Source: Vibrio xiamenensis
GTDB taxonomy: Bacteria > Pseudomonadota > Gammaproteobacteria > Enterobacterales > Vibrionaceae
Assembly: GCF_900100015.1 (NCBI RefSeq)
Contig: NZ_FNDD01000042.1
Coordinates: forward strand, 1 to 37,309
Reading direction: 5' to 3'
Length of the DNA: 37,309 bases
Below the pieces are notes generated by a model. The model was not told where the DNA came from, did not search any database, and worked only from the letters and a program-made list of their open reading frames with translations. This document shows positions 9,281 to 17,321 of this stretch, piece by piece. How positions within the stretch are numbered: the first letter of the stretch is position 1; each line of letters starts with the position of its first letter. A program made the translations under genes and the position numbers.

Positions 9281-10078
9281 ATGAGCAATCCAATCCGTAT
9301 GCCAGCCCTGTTTTTGTCGCACGGGTCACCGATGATGGCGATAGAACACTCTTCAACCACAGAGTTTTTCAAACAGTTAGGCAAAGATTTACCAACGCCT
9401 AAGGCAATCGTGATTTTTTCTGCCCACTTTGACTACCGAGGCCCGACCTTTATTACCAGTGGTCATACTCTTGGCACCATTCACGATTTCTACGGTTTTC
9501 CTCAACCGCTATATGATATTCAATATCCAGCCAATGGCGCGCCGCAACTTGCAGAGCAGATTCAACAGATGTTGTCATCCGCCGGCATTGAAGCAGCAAC
9601 GGTTGCGGACCAAGGGCTAGACCATGGTGCCTGGATTCCAATGTTGTACATGTTTCCAAACCATGACATCCCCATTGTGCAAGTGTCACTGAACAGCACC
9701 AAAGATGCCATTGCGCACTTTGAAATTGGTCGCTGGCTACGCCCACTGCGTGAGCAAGGTGTATTATTCGTTGGCTCTGGCGGTATTAGCCATAACTTGC
9801 GTGAAGTGTTTGCACCGAATGCCGACCCGTCACGAGTGGCGAAAGTGAACGCATTTACCGATTGGGTGGGTGAAGAAGTAAAAAATGGTCGTGTCGATGC
9901 GCTGCTTGATTACCAAGCCCAAGCACCACACGCGCTGTATAACCACCCGACACCAGAGCATTACTTACCGCTGCCAAGCATTCTCGGCACCACTTATGAG
10001 GATGAAAAAGGCCAGGTGATGCACCGAGCAATGGATCTGGAAATTTTGGCGCTGGACGCCTATGGCTATGGTGTTTAA
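9281..10078 (+). CDS. ygiD: 4,5-DOPA-extradiol-dioxygenase-like protein (YgiD/LigB family)
   Basis: This 265-residue protein is of the LigB-type class III extradiol dioxygenase superfamily, matching E. coli YgiD in size and pattern. Likely metal-binding histidines are H14 in LFLSHGSPM and H49 in IFSAHFDY, plus the one in GSGGISHNL and a later His. YgiD-type enzymes cleave L-DOPA and related catechols using Fe or Zn. Their normal role in bacteria is unclear. AAGAGAGAAGTAA precedes the ATG. It is divergent from a LysR gene that probably controls it. The stop codon lies inside the first of three 20-base tandem repeats, and a strong terminator follows at 10179. Confidence 0.85.
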   Translation: MSNPIRMPALFLSHGSPMMAIEHSSTTEFFKQLGKDLPTPKAIVIFSAHFDYRGPTFITSGHTLGTIHDFYGFPQPLYDIQYPANGAPQLAEQIQQMLSSAGIEAATVADQGLDHGAWIPMLYMFPNHDIPIVQVSLNSTKDAIAHFEIGRWLRPLREQGVLFVGSGGISHNLREVFAPNADPSRVAKVNAFTDWVGEEVKNGRVDALLDYQAQAPHALYNHPTPEHYLPLPSILGTTYEDEKGQVMHRAMDLEILALDAYGYGV

Positions 10079-10123
10079 ATCGAGGCCATGGTGTTTAAAT
10101 CAAGGCTATGGTGTTTAAAGCGA
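10064..10123 (+). repeat. Three tandem 20-bp units spanning the stop codon of the dioxygenase gene
   Basis: Units at 10064-10083, 10084-10103 and 10104-10123 share the core GGCYATGGTGTTTAAA and differ at only a few positions. Each carries a copy of the last codons (Gly-Tyr/His-Gly-Val) and the TAA. Only the first is translated. It looks like two rounds of slippage duplication. Confidence 0.92.
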
Positions 10124-10178
10124 AATTCAGTCATTACCCAAATAGCGATGAGTGAAAAGCCAAATCGGTAACAAAGAC

Positions 10179-10204
10179 AAAGGGACGAAATTTCGTCCCT
10201 TTTT
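10179..10204. terminator. Rho-independent terminator, perfect palindrome
   Basis: AAAGGGACGAAA (10179-10190) and TTTCGTCCCTTT (10191-10202) form a 24-base perfect palindrome followed by further T. It lies between the convergent dioxygenase and chemoreceptor genes and could serve both strands. Confidence 0.88.
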
Positions 10205-10314
10205 ACATTTGACTGAGAATCAAATTAAGCCGCCAAACAGTAATAAGTGACAACGTAATGAACAAATCTCAATGACCAGTCATTAAACACCCACCCACTG
10301 AACGCGACGTTAAA

Positions 10315-11961
10315 TTACAACTTAAAGTAGCCCACCAGCTTATCAAGTTGCGACGATAAGCGTTGCAAGCTCGCGCTGGAGTCATTAAGTTGCCCTGCGA
10401 TATCCGTGGTTTCCATTGTCAATTGGTTAATTTCTTCAACATTACGGTTGATGTCTTCAACCACACTTGACTGCTCTTCCGTAGCGGTTGCAACTTGAAT
10501 ATTTTGATCGCTGATTTGGTCAATATGACCATTGATTTGCTCAAGGGATTCGTTGGCTTTGTCGGCATATTCCACGACTAAGCCACTTTTCGTCCTACCT
10601 TTGCCCATCGCATCAACCGCACGTTTTGACTCCGCTTGAAGCTTATCAATAATTTGTTGAATCTCTTCGGTTGAATCGGCTGAGCGACTCGCCAGTGTAC
10701 GCACTTCATCAGCAACCACCGCGAACCCGCGGCCTTGCTCGCCGGCACGCGCCGCTTCAATCGCCGCATTCAGCGCCAACAAGTTAGTTTGCTCCGAGAT
10801 ACTGCGAATGGTATCCAACGTTGAGCTAATCCCATCGATTTGACTGGCTAGTGATTCAACCACATTGGTCGATTTTTCCAATTCATCAGACAGTTCGGCA
10901 ATTTGTACTCGTGCTTGACTCACCACCTCGCGCCCATCCGCCGAGCGGTGAGTCGCTTCACGGGCAACCTCTGCCGCATTCGCGGCATTCGATGCGATTT
11001 CACTCACTGTCGCGCCCAATTCATGGATGGCAGTGGCAACTTGCACGGTGCGATCGCGCTGCGAGGTACAATTGTCTTGCGTAAAGCGCGCGCGTTTGGC
11101 CACATCATCAGCCATGGTTGAAAGTTCACGAGAATTCGACGCCACTTCATTGATTGAACTGTGCACTTTCTCGATAAACTGGTTAAAGCTATTACCGATA
11201 TCAGTCAGCTCATCTTTACCTTCTAATGTCACTCGCGTATCCAGAGCGAGCGTTTTTGCCGCCTCACTCATGGTTTCGCGCAAGAATGACACTCGACTAC
11301 GTAGATTGCTGACAATAATCCACGAGGTAATAAACGATATCACCAGGCCAATGACGATGATCATGATTTGCCCATTGCGCCCATTGATATAGCTGTCAAC
11401 ACTGGATTCGTTTTGGCGCTCGGCTTGTTTTAGCAGTAGCTCCAAAAGGTCATTAGCGGCTTTACGCATCGTGCCATAGGTTTTAGCATATTGATCTCGA
11501 TAGATGATCTGCGCTTTGGCTGTATCGCCTTGTTCAAAAGCGGTCAGCAGCGGGTTCAGGTCATTACTGACCATGGTTTCAAACTGGTTGAGTAGGTCTT
11601 TGGCTTTGGCTTTAAGGTCCGGGTTAACCTGAGCATCCACCGCATCCGTCATCGCTTGACGCATCTCAGGAATGTCTTCTGTACGAGCCTCTTTAACGCG
11701 CGTCAAGACCCCTTTTGCATCACGCAGCGGCGTTTCTTGTAGCAGCATCATGTCGATTCCAACTCGCATTCGCGGAATACGCGAAGCCGCTTCGGCCATT
11801 GCTCGCATAGGTGCTGCGGTATTAAGGTAGAGTTTTTCAGCTTGAGTTTGCATCACCGACATGGTTCTCAAACTATCAAGTCCAACAAAGATTAACGCGA
11901 TGCAAGGAATAACAACCGCAATAACCAAGCGACTTTTCAACGTAAGTCTATTGATGAACAT
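10315..11961 (-). CDS. Methyl-accepting chemotaxis protein (4HB sensor, HAMP, MA domain)
   Basis: This 548-residue receptor begins with a TM helix (about 11-30, VIAVVIPCIALIFVGLDSL). It then has a roughly 165-residue periplasmic helical domain of the four-helix-bundle type, a second TM (about 198-218, IMIIVIGLVISFITSWIIV) and a HAMP linker. The long signalling coiled coil carries the invariant hairpin tip (EQTNLLALNAAIEAARAGEQ, near residue 388). It binds CheW/CheA and steers flagellar rotation. There is no C-terminal CheR-tether pentapeptide, as the protein ends VGYFKL. The ribosome site AAAGGATG precedes the ATG. It is a single-gene unit, convergent with the dioxygenase gene. The ligand is unknown. 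Confidence 0.93.
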   Translation of the reverse strand: MFINRLTLKSRLVIAVVIPCIALIFVGLDSLRTMSVMQTQAEKLYLNTAAPMRAMAEAASRIPRMRVGIDMMLLQETPLRDAKGVLTRVKEARTEDIPEMRQAMTDAVDAQVNPDLKAKAKDLLNQFETMVSNDLNPLLTAFEQGDTAKAQIIYRDQYAKTYGTMRKAANDLLELLLKQAERQNESSVDSYINGRNGQIMIIVIGLVISFITSWIIVSNLRSRVSFLRETMSEAAKTLALDTRVTLEGKDELTDIGNSFNQFIEKVHSSINEVASNSRELSTMADDVAKRARFTQDNCTSQRDRTVQVATAIHELGATVSEIASNAANAAEVAREATHRSADGREVVSQARVQIAELSDELEKSTNVVESLASQIDGISSTLDTIRSISEQTNLLALNAAIEAARAGEQGRGFAVVADEVRTLASRSADSTEEIQQIIDKLQAESKRAVDAMGKGRTKSGLVVEYADKANESLEQINGHIDQISDQNIQVATATEEQSSVVEDINRNVEEINQLTMETTDIAGQLNDSSASLQRLSSQLDKLVGYFKL

Positions 11962-12140
11962 AAAGCATCCTTTAGTTTGTATTTCATACTGTAATTGGCA
12001 AACTTAAGTATAAGAGAGGATGCGAAAAAGGAAGGAAAATGTTTGTTGAGAGTGACTTGTGCCAAACAGAGCTTTTCACCTCGATGACACAACTCACATT
12101 GATTGCGGTTAAATAACAACCAACTTCATAAATCGAATAA

Positions 12141-12195
12141 CCCGTATTTAGGGCGTAGAATACACGGGTAAAAGTGACCCCATTGCTAGAGTCAC
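12141..12195 (-). terminator. Hairpins ending the yqj-like operon
   Basis: Read on the minus strand, GTGAC (from 12195) pairs with GTCAC (to 12174) and is followed by TTTT (12173-12170). A second imperfect hairpin, CCCGTGTATT with AATACGGG, lies directly after (12168-12141). The pair closes the operon encoded at 12219-13295. Confidence 0.6.
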
Positions 12196-12218
12196 ATCAA
12201 TAAAATGAGTTAGACCAA

Positions 12219-12491
12219 CTAACGATTAATCCAGTTAACAAGCTGATTTTGCAGCAAAACCAGCACTTCTCGCCGCGCACCAGAAAGCAACAAACTGCGC
12301 TGCCTGTTTGCAACTTCACACTGAGTACTGGCCCCGGCTGCAAAACTTATCGCCAACCCCTTTGGACTCGCCACTTGCTCGAGTGTTTGGTCGATAAACC
12401 GCTCTCGGCTGGTTTTCGCGACGCCTTCAAGGGCTTTGGTCTGCGCGTGCAGAATATCCCTTTGGCTGCGCATCTTTCCTAATCCAAACAT
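12219..12491 (-). CDS. YqjK-like small protein, third gene of the yqjD-yqjE operon
   Basis: This 90-residue basic protein starts MFGLGKMRSQRDIL with a strong ribosome site (AGGAG, 6 bases before the ATG). It has no signal peptide and one weakly hydrophobic stretch (GLAISFAAGAST). It lies 15 bases after the YqjE-like gene on the same strand, exactly where enterobacterial yqjK sits after yqjE. Direct similarity to E. coli YqjK is not strong by eye, so the name rests on position, size and the arginine-rich middle. The function is unknown. Confidence 0.6.
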   Translation of the reverse strand: MFGLGKMRSQRDILHAQTKALEGVAKTSRERFIDQTLEQVASPKGLAISFAAGASTQCEVANRQRSLLLSGARREVLVLLQNQLVNWINR

Positions 12492-12506
12492 TGCGGCTCC
12501 TTTTGA

Positions 12507-12914
12507 TTAATTTGACTCTGGCCTGTGAGACTCATCATCGCTTGGAATCAACGCATCTAGCGTGCGAGTAAAATTCATCGCGCTTAACGTCCGATTTACC
12601 ATGCTAAGTAACACAACCGCAGAAATCAGGGACACCAACGCGCCCACCGACAAAATCGCCATTAGGGAGAAACCATAGCTCCAAGCCACCGCAGCAACTG
12701 CTGCAATCAACATTAGCCATGTTGTCACGAGTAACACCGCGACAGCGCACATCAAAGCAACCAATTGGGCACTGGATGCAACCCAGATTTTTGCTTCAAT
12801 AGCACCAAGGCCAACAAGGCGTTTGAACCATAATTTATGGGCTTTGGTCACTTGTTCAAACGTTATGGAACCTTGCGTTGACTGCTGCTCAGACTGCGAA
12901 ATATTGTCACTCAT
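12507..12914 (-). CDS. yqjE: YqjE-like membrane protein (phage-holin superfamily III / DUF1469)
   Basis: The ATG at 12914 gives 135 residues and follows GGGAG, whereas the longer frame has a non-ATG start. A hydrophilic N-terminus of about 45 residues precedes two close membrane helices (LVALMCAVAVLLVTTWLMLI and LMAILSVGALVSLISAVVLL) and a hydrophilic tail. This is the layout of the YqjE family of small inner-membrane proteins that are encoded next to YqjD. The role is unknown, and a link to envelope or stationary-phase physiology is usual for this operon. It is followed after 15 bases by the YqjK-like gene and preceded by the YqjD-like gene. Confidence 0.75.
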   Translation of the reverse strand: MSDNISQSEQQSTQGSITFEQVTKAHKLWFKRLVGLGAIEAKIWVASSAQLVALMCAVAVLLVTTWLMLIAAVAAVAWSYGFSLMAILSVGALVSLISAVVLLSMVNRTLSAMNFTRTLDALIPSDDESHRPESN

Positions 12915-12986
12915 GCTTTCTCCCAATCGTTAATACTTAAATCAGCATTAAATGCTTAAATCAGGCGCGTACCAAAACCGTGACGT

Positions 12987-13295
12987 CTATTTGCGTTTAC
13001 TGCATAGCAAACCGGCAACCACAGCCCCAGCCAGAAATGCAATACCGACCGATTTAACCGGATTTTCTTTGGTGTAAGTGCCCACAGCGTTAGACACACG
13101 CTCAGATTGCGCCTTTGCTTTCTCAGAAATGACATGGGCTTGGTCACTAATTTGCTGCGCCACTTGGCGAATTTGTTCGTCACTACGTTCAGCTGCCGCC
13201 GCCGCGTTATCCACACCTTTGTGAGCCGCTTCAGCTGCTTGGTCAACTTTATCGTGTGCTTTATCTTGAGTAGACGTTTTTGTTGTTGTAGCCAT
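12987..13295 (-). CDS. yqjD: YqjD/ElaB-like DUF883 protein, tail-anchored
   Basis: This 102-residue protein is a long alanine-rich amphipathic helix (DKVDQAAEAAHKGVDNAAAA and on) with one C-terminal membrane helix (SVGIAFLAGAVVAGLLC) and a basic end SKRK. This is the DUF883 pattern of YqjD, ElaB and YgaM. E. coli YqjD is a stationary-phase, RpoS-dependent, inner-membrane protein that binds ribosomes through its N-terminal part. It is the first gene of a three-gene operon, with AAGGAGACTCACT before the ATG. It differs from the textbook form in the short basic tail. Confidence 0.82.
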   Translation of the reverse strand: MATTTKTSTQDKAHDKVDQAAEAAHKGVDNAAAAAERSDEQIRQVAQQISDQAHVISEKAKAQSERVSNAVGTYTKENPVKSVGIAFLAGAVVAGLLCSKRK

Positions 13296-13478
13296 AGTGA
13301 GTCTCCTTCTTATAAACTTACTTATGACTAAGCGATGACCGTGCCATGTTTATAACTAACTGAATTTAATCTATTTTATATAACAATCCGTCAACTACCA
13401 GTGACAGTATTGAAAACATCCTACAGGCGATGATGTAAAAATTTCATACTGACTTAACAGCTAATTACGACATGTGAC

Positions 13479-14384
13479 CTAGAGGAATGAACACTGTGCC
13501 TGCTGCCAATCTTGTCGATAACGGCGGGGAGAAACACCAAAATATTTGGTAAAACGATGGGTAAAGTTATTGGCATCTCGGTAGCCAAGACGCGCAGCGA
13601 TCATTTTCACCGACCACTCTTTGGTTTTGAGCAGATCGCTGGCCTTATTCATACGAAGTGCAATCACATACTCACGCGGCGTTTTGCCATAAAGCTTTTT
13701 ACTGACTCGATTAAGTTGCTCTTCGCTAAGATAAGCGCGGCGTGCGATTTCGCTCACCGTCCAATCATGATGCAATTGAGACTCGACCAAATTAAACACA
13801 CTCATCACTCTTAGTGGCGCCTCTCGCGCGGCAGAGTCGACGCCAGAAAGCAGTTTAACCACCTCGCTTAACATCAAGGTTCGAAAACTTTGTCGGCCAT
13901 GAATATCTCCATGCAATAAGTTAAGCGCCGCATAAATCGACTCTGCGACATCTGATTCAATCACCACTTGCCCCATCGACGCGATCATTTGCCACTGAGC
14001 GCTGTCGCTCAATAAAATCCACGCCATCTTCCAATGTTGGGACTGAGGATGCAGTTCAAAGCGAAATGGCTGATGTGCGGGCAGTACCGTGATTGAATCC
14101 GGATTGATATCCAGGCACTGATTCGCCGTGGTTAAAAGCCCTCTTCCCCCGATTGACATCAGAAGCGTATGCTCCTCCGGGCCTTGACGTTCAACGCGAT
14201 AACCCAGATTAAGGTCCGCAAGGCCAGCCATAAATATTTGCTGTTCAAAGAGCTCTGGAATCTCCGAGCGAGTCAGAAAACGCTCTTTACACTGCGGCGC
14301 TAAGAACACCTCATCATGCCAAACTCGTGTGGCGACTTTTGGCTCGATGACAGATTCGCACAGGTTTTTGTCAGTTTTAAACAT
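13479..14384 (-). CDS. AraC-family transcriptional regulator
   Basis: This 301-residue protein has an N-terminal cupin-like sensing half (about 45-150) and a C-terminal double HTH. HTH1 is WTVSEIARRAYLSEEQLNRV. HTH2 is in KMIAARLGYRDANNFTHRF, followed by KYFGVSPRRYR. It is divergent from a MATE exporter with 76 bases between the two ATGs, so local control of the exporter is likely. The effector is unknown. It stands apart from the yqj operon, ending 183 bases before the yqjD start. Confidence 0.9.
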   Translation of the reverse strand: MFKTDKNLCESVIEPKVATRVWHDEVFLAPQCKERFLTRSEIPELFEQQIFMAGLADLNLGYRVERQGPEEHTLLMSIGGRGLLTTANQCLDINPDSITVLPAHQPFRFELHPQSQHWKMAWILLSDSAQWQMIASMGQVVIESDVAESIYAALNLLHGDIHGRQSFRTLMLSEVVKLLSGVDSAAREAPLRVMSVFNLVESQLHHDWTVSEIARRAYLSEEQLNRVSKKLYGKTPREYVIALRMNKASDLLKTKEWSVKMIAARLGYRDANNFTHRFTKYFGVSPRRYRQDWQQAQCSFL

Positions 14385-14460
14385 TTAGCTCGCTCTTAGT
14401 TACAGGTAGAGTGCGTTTTTAAATTTGGCGTTTACCGCCCCATGAACTTGGATCTTTACG

Positions 14461-15822
14461 ATGTCTCATGTTAGCCCGCTCATCAATACCAAATCGGTAC
14501 TTTGGAATACCTTCAAACTCGGTTTTCCAGTTGCGATCCAAAGTGCCCTAGTCGCCATACTTGCGCTGGCGGATGTATTGATGGTCAGCAGCCATGGTCA
14601 AGCGGCCACCGCTGCGGTAGGTCTGGCATCGAAATGGCATTTTGTTGTCACTATGGTGATGGCCGGTATGGCCAACGCCAACGGTGTACTAGTTGCGCAA
14701 TACTGGGGACGTAAAAACGCTGAGAAATCCAAGCAAGTTACCTACTTCTCTATTACTGCTGGTTTGATGATTCTCACGCCGATTGCAATTGCCTTAACCG
14801 GCGGCGCCAGTTTTATCATGCTGCTGCAAACCAGTGATCCCAGTGTGATTGACTTTGGGGTTGATTACTTGTGGTTTGCCGCGCCATCGCTATTGCTGAC
14901 ACATTTTATCATTGTTATTGAATCCAGTTTGCGATCGACCGGTGATAGCCTCACTCCACTTATCGTCGCCGCCATCACCATCGGCTGCAATATCAGCCTT
15001 AATTACGCTCTGATTGATGGTCACTTTGGCTTGCCTGCAATGGGAGTGGCCGGCGCGGCGCTTGCCACCAGCTTATCACGCTTGATTCAAGTACTCATTT
15101 ACATTGTGTCGCTGAAACTGCGCAGCCATTGGCTGTATGTTACCCAAACCGTTAAAGCCGATAAGCGGCTCAAAACTTCCTATTTGCAACTCGCTGCGCC
15201 AACGGTGGCTGGCGCAGTGTTGTGGGCGACAGGAACGTTGATTTATCAAGTAATTTTCGGCCATATGGGCACGACGGAACTGGCGATATTCAGCACCATT
15301 GCCCCGTTTGAATCGCTATGCTATTCGGTTTTTATGGGCATTTCCGTCGCATGTTCGATCATCCTTGGTCAACATTTAGGGCGCAGCGAATTTGAACAAG
15401 CGCTACGCACTTCTCAACTGTTTATTCAACTGATCGTGGTGTTAGGGCTTGTGACCAGCCTTGTGCTGTATGTGGGCAAGAGCGAATTGGTCGCACTGCT
15501 GCGTTTAGATAAACAAGATACCGCGCTGATGGCGAGCCTGGCCTTAAACGTTACCTGTTTAGGTGTGTGCGTGAAAATGGTCAATATGGTGGTCATTAAC
15601 GGAGTGTTACGGGCAGGGGGTGAAAACAACTACTGCTTGAAAATGGATTTCACCTCGACATGGGTGTTTGGCTTACCCCTGACAGCGATTGGCGCGGTGA
15701 TCTTTTCGCTACCGTTTCACTTGGTGTACTTGTGTATGCTTGGCGAAGAAGTGGTCAAAGTATTACTGTGTTTTAGCCGTTATCGAAAAAATCTTTGGCT
15801 TAAAAACCTAACCATTAATTAG
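14461..15822 (+). CDS. MATE-family efflux transporter
   Basis: This 453-residue protein has about twelve hydrophobic segments. The first half opens with FKLGFPVAIQSALVAILALA, the second with LAAPTVAGAVLWATGTLIYQ. The pair DVLMVSSHGQAATAAVGLAS and MANANGVLVAQYWGR are family patterns. It is a different subgroup from the MATE at 5741: shorter, with a distinct N-terminus. It is divergent from an AraC regulator across 76 bases and is likely under its control. Substrate and coupling ion cannot be told. Confidence 0.88.
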   Translation: MSHVSPLINTKSVLWNTFKLGFPVAIQSALVAILALADVLMVSSHGQAATAAVGLASKWHFVVTMVMAGMANANGVLVAQYWGRKNAEKSKQVTYFSITAGLMILTPIAIALTGGASFIMLLQTSDPSVIDFGVDYLWFAAPSLLLTHFIIVIESSLRSTGDSLTPLIVAAITIGCNISLNYALIDGHFGLPAMGVAGAALATSLSRLIQVLIYIVSLKLRSHWLYVTQTVKADKRLKTSYLQLAAPTVAGAVLWATGTLIYQVIFGHMGTTELAIFSTIAPFESLCYSVFMGISVACSIILGQHLGRSEFEQALRTSQLFIQLIVVLGLVTSLVLYVGKSELVALLRLDKQDTALMASLALNVTCLGVCVKMVNMVVINGVLRAGGENNYCLKMDFTSTWVFGLPLTAIGAVIFSLPFHLVYLCMLGEEVVKVLLCFSRYRKNLWLKNLTIN

Positions 15823-15940
15823 GGTTCAACACGGTTTTTGCACATATAACAGCGCACACCCATTAGATTGGCACTATAGATTAAGTTGACTTATTCTCGA
15901 GACTTGTGGCTTGAATTGAACGCGAGCCTGAATCAGCGAA

Positions 15941-16180
15941 ATGAACATAGATACCAAATGGTTAGCTGACTTTCATGGCGATGTAACCGAATATATGCCA
16001 GCCTTCGTATGTATCGCGATAAGTGCATTTACTTTTAATGCAGGTAACGGCATCGCCGCGGCGATGCTAGTGTATGCGTTTCTAAAACTCGCCACCGGAA
16101 GAGGGAAAGAAGATCACTGGTCGGTTTATTTAATCGCCGCTGTCATGATTTACTATTTCTATATTTTATCGAATCACTAA
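15941..16180 (+). CDS. Small two-helix membrane protein, hypothetical (79 aa)
   Basis: A hydrophilic N-terminus (MNIDTKWLADFHGDVTEY) is followed by two predicted membrane helices (MPAFVCIAISAFTFNAGNGI, and WSVYLIAAVMIYYFYIL near the end). A basic linker, KLATGRGKEDH, lies between. I do not recognise the family. Start codon context is weak (CAGCGAA before the ATG), but composition is coding-like and a proper terminator follows 20 bases after the stop. It is probably its own transcription unit, 118 bases after the MATE gene. Confidence 0.65.
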   Translation: MNIDTKWLADFHGDVTEYMPAFVCIAISAFTFNAGNGIAAAMLVYAFLKLATGRGKEDHWSVYLIAAVMIYYFYILSNH

Positions 16181-16199
16181 TATCACGATGTCATGATCG

Positions 16200-16226
16200 A
16201 AAAAGACGGCAAACGCCGTCTTTTTT
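16200..16226. terminator. Rho-independent terminator
   Basis: The stem GACGGC (16205-16210) / GCCGTC (16215-16220) with loop AAAC is flanked by five A and six T. It serves the small membrane-protein gene and, on the other strand, the convergent kinase-fold gene. Confidence 0.92.
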
Positions 16227-16249
16227 GTTGCGAAAGGGCTTAACCACGC

Positions 16250-17011
16250 TCAAAAATCCACTACCACTTTGGTTTTGATGCGTTGCCTGTATACCTTAAG
16301 CAACTTATGCATCGCTACCAGTTGGGAGGATAAACGGTTGCGGCGAAAACGGAGAATCAATTTTGGAGCCCAAATCAATAAGTTAAGCCAAAATATATTG
16401 CGATTAAGCGCCTTGAGTTTGGGTGCATCGGCGGTTTGATGCCATTTGAGTAGTTCGCTTAACCGAGTTTGTTGGCTCACTTGTTCCATTCGATAAGAAT
16501 CCAGCATAAACAGTAACATATCGCGAATTTTGAGTTTGGCGGAATCAGAAAAGCGCGCCTCTTCTAAATCGATAAACGTCACTCTGCCATCATCGTTAAC
16601 CACAATATCTCTCATCGCTGGGCGACCGTGAATAAAGCTCGCCTGATGTAAACGCAACAACCCCGAAAATGCATCGATATACAAAATGTCTTGTGAATGG
16701 GCTTCTGCTTGGTGAATCGGAACACCGGAACTTTCAGTAATAAACGAAGAGCGCGATTTAAAAATCAGCTTGGGCACCGGAAGGTCCCGCTCTAACGCAT
16801 ACTCAAGCGCTGCTAACTCATGTAGAAAACGCTGCTTGGGCGGATAGGCACTGTATAAAGCTAAGTGACTAAAACGGCGACTGGTACGAAATAAGCGATT
16901 CAAAGCGACATTAAACCAATTACGTTTGTCTTCTCCACATTTCTTCAGCCACACACTACGTCCATCAGTTTCTATCTGATACACGTAGGAATTCTTAGAA
17001 GTGACTTGCAT
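16250..17011 (-). CDS. Protein-kinase-fold protein (BUD32 / LPS-kinase-like)
   Basis: The ATG at 17011 gives 253 residues with AAGG 9 bases upstream. The frame runs on to 17068 without a ribosome site. Early strands fit a kinase N-lobe with WLKKCGEDKRNWFN. Then ELAALEYALERDLPVPKLIF is the ATP-lobe helix and hinge region. The catalytic-loop equivalent is FIHGRPAMRDIVV and the metal-binding strand is VTFIDLEEARF. The loop is thus HGRPxxRDI, not the textbook HGDxxxxN, so the catalytic Asp would be the one in RDI. The C-terminus is basic and amphipathic, suggesting membrane contact, as in lipopolysaccharide-core kinases. The substrate is unknown. It is divergent from rbgA with a 310-base gap. Confidence 0.7.
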   Translation of the reverse strand: MQVTSKNSYVYQIETDGRSVWLKKCGEDKRNWFNVALNRLFRTSRRFSHLALYSAYPPKQRFLHELAALEYALERDLPVPKLIFKSRSSFITESSGVPIHQAEAHSQDILYIDAFSGLLRLHQASFIHGRPAMRDIVVNDDGRVTFIDLEEARFSDSAKLKIRDMLLFMLDSYRMEQVSQQTRLSELLKWHQTADAPKLKALNRNIFWLNLLIWAPKLILRFRRNRLSSQLVAMHKLLKVYRQRIKTKVVVDF

Positions 17012-17321
17012 GATCAATATCCTTGGCGGCAGGAAAAAAATGAAAAAATTGTGAATATTAAAAAACATTATTTTAACACTTAAATAAGTGGGATCAGTGT
17101 CTCAAAATTAATTTCCATAAACGAAAATCACATTCAAACCGCAATGAATTTCGATAATGACAGCAACCCAAAATTACGCTGTTACGGTTATTTCCCGTTT
17201 TAGGTCAGAAAATGCTAGAATCGCCGCCATTCGACGCACTTAGTTTTCCAACCGATGATGTTAGGCATACATACGGCTTGGTTCTAAGTCGGCTATACAT
17301 GATTTAAAGGTTATATTTCAG
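17012..17321. other. Divergent intergenic region upstream of rbgA
   Basis: No convincing gene is present. The left part, next to the kinase-fold gene, is A+T-rich with A and T runs suited to its promoter. The right part holds an extended -10 element for rbgA (17213-17221). No RNA gene or long repeat was seen. Confidence 0.6.
17213..17221 (+). promoter_or_regulatory. Extended -10 element, likely rbgA promoter
   Basis: TGCTAGAAT is a TGn-extended -10 (TAGAAT at 17216-17221), about 100 bases before the rbgA ATG. No good -35 hexamer is visible at the normal spacing, which extended promoters tolerate. Confidence 0.5.

Noticed and set aside
10851..11392. Plus-strand frames inside the first chemoreceptor gene
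   Set aside because: They lie opposite the conserved signalling domain and have no independent coding evidence.
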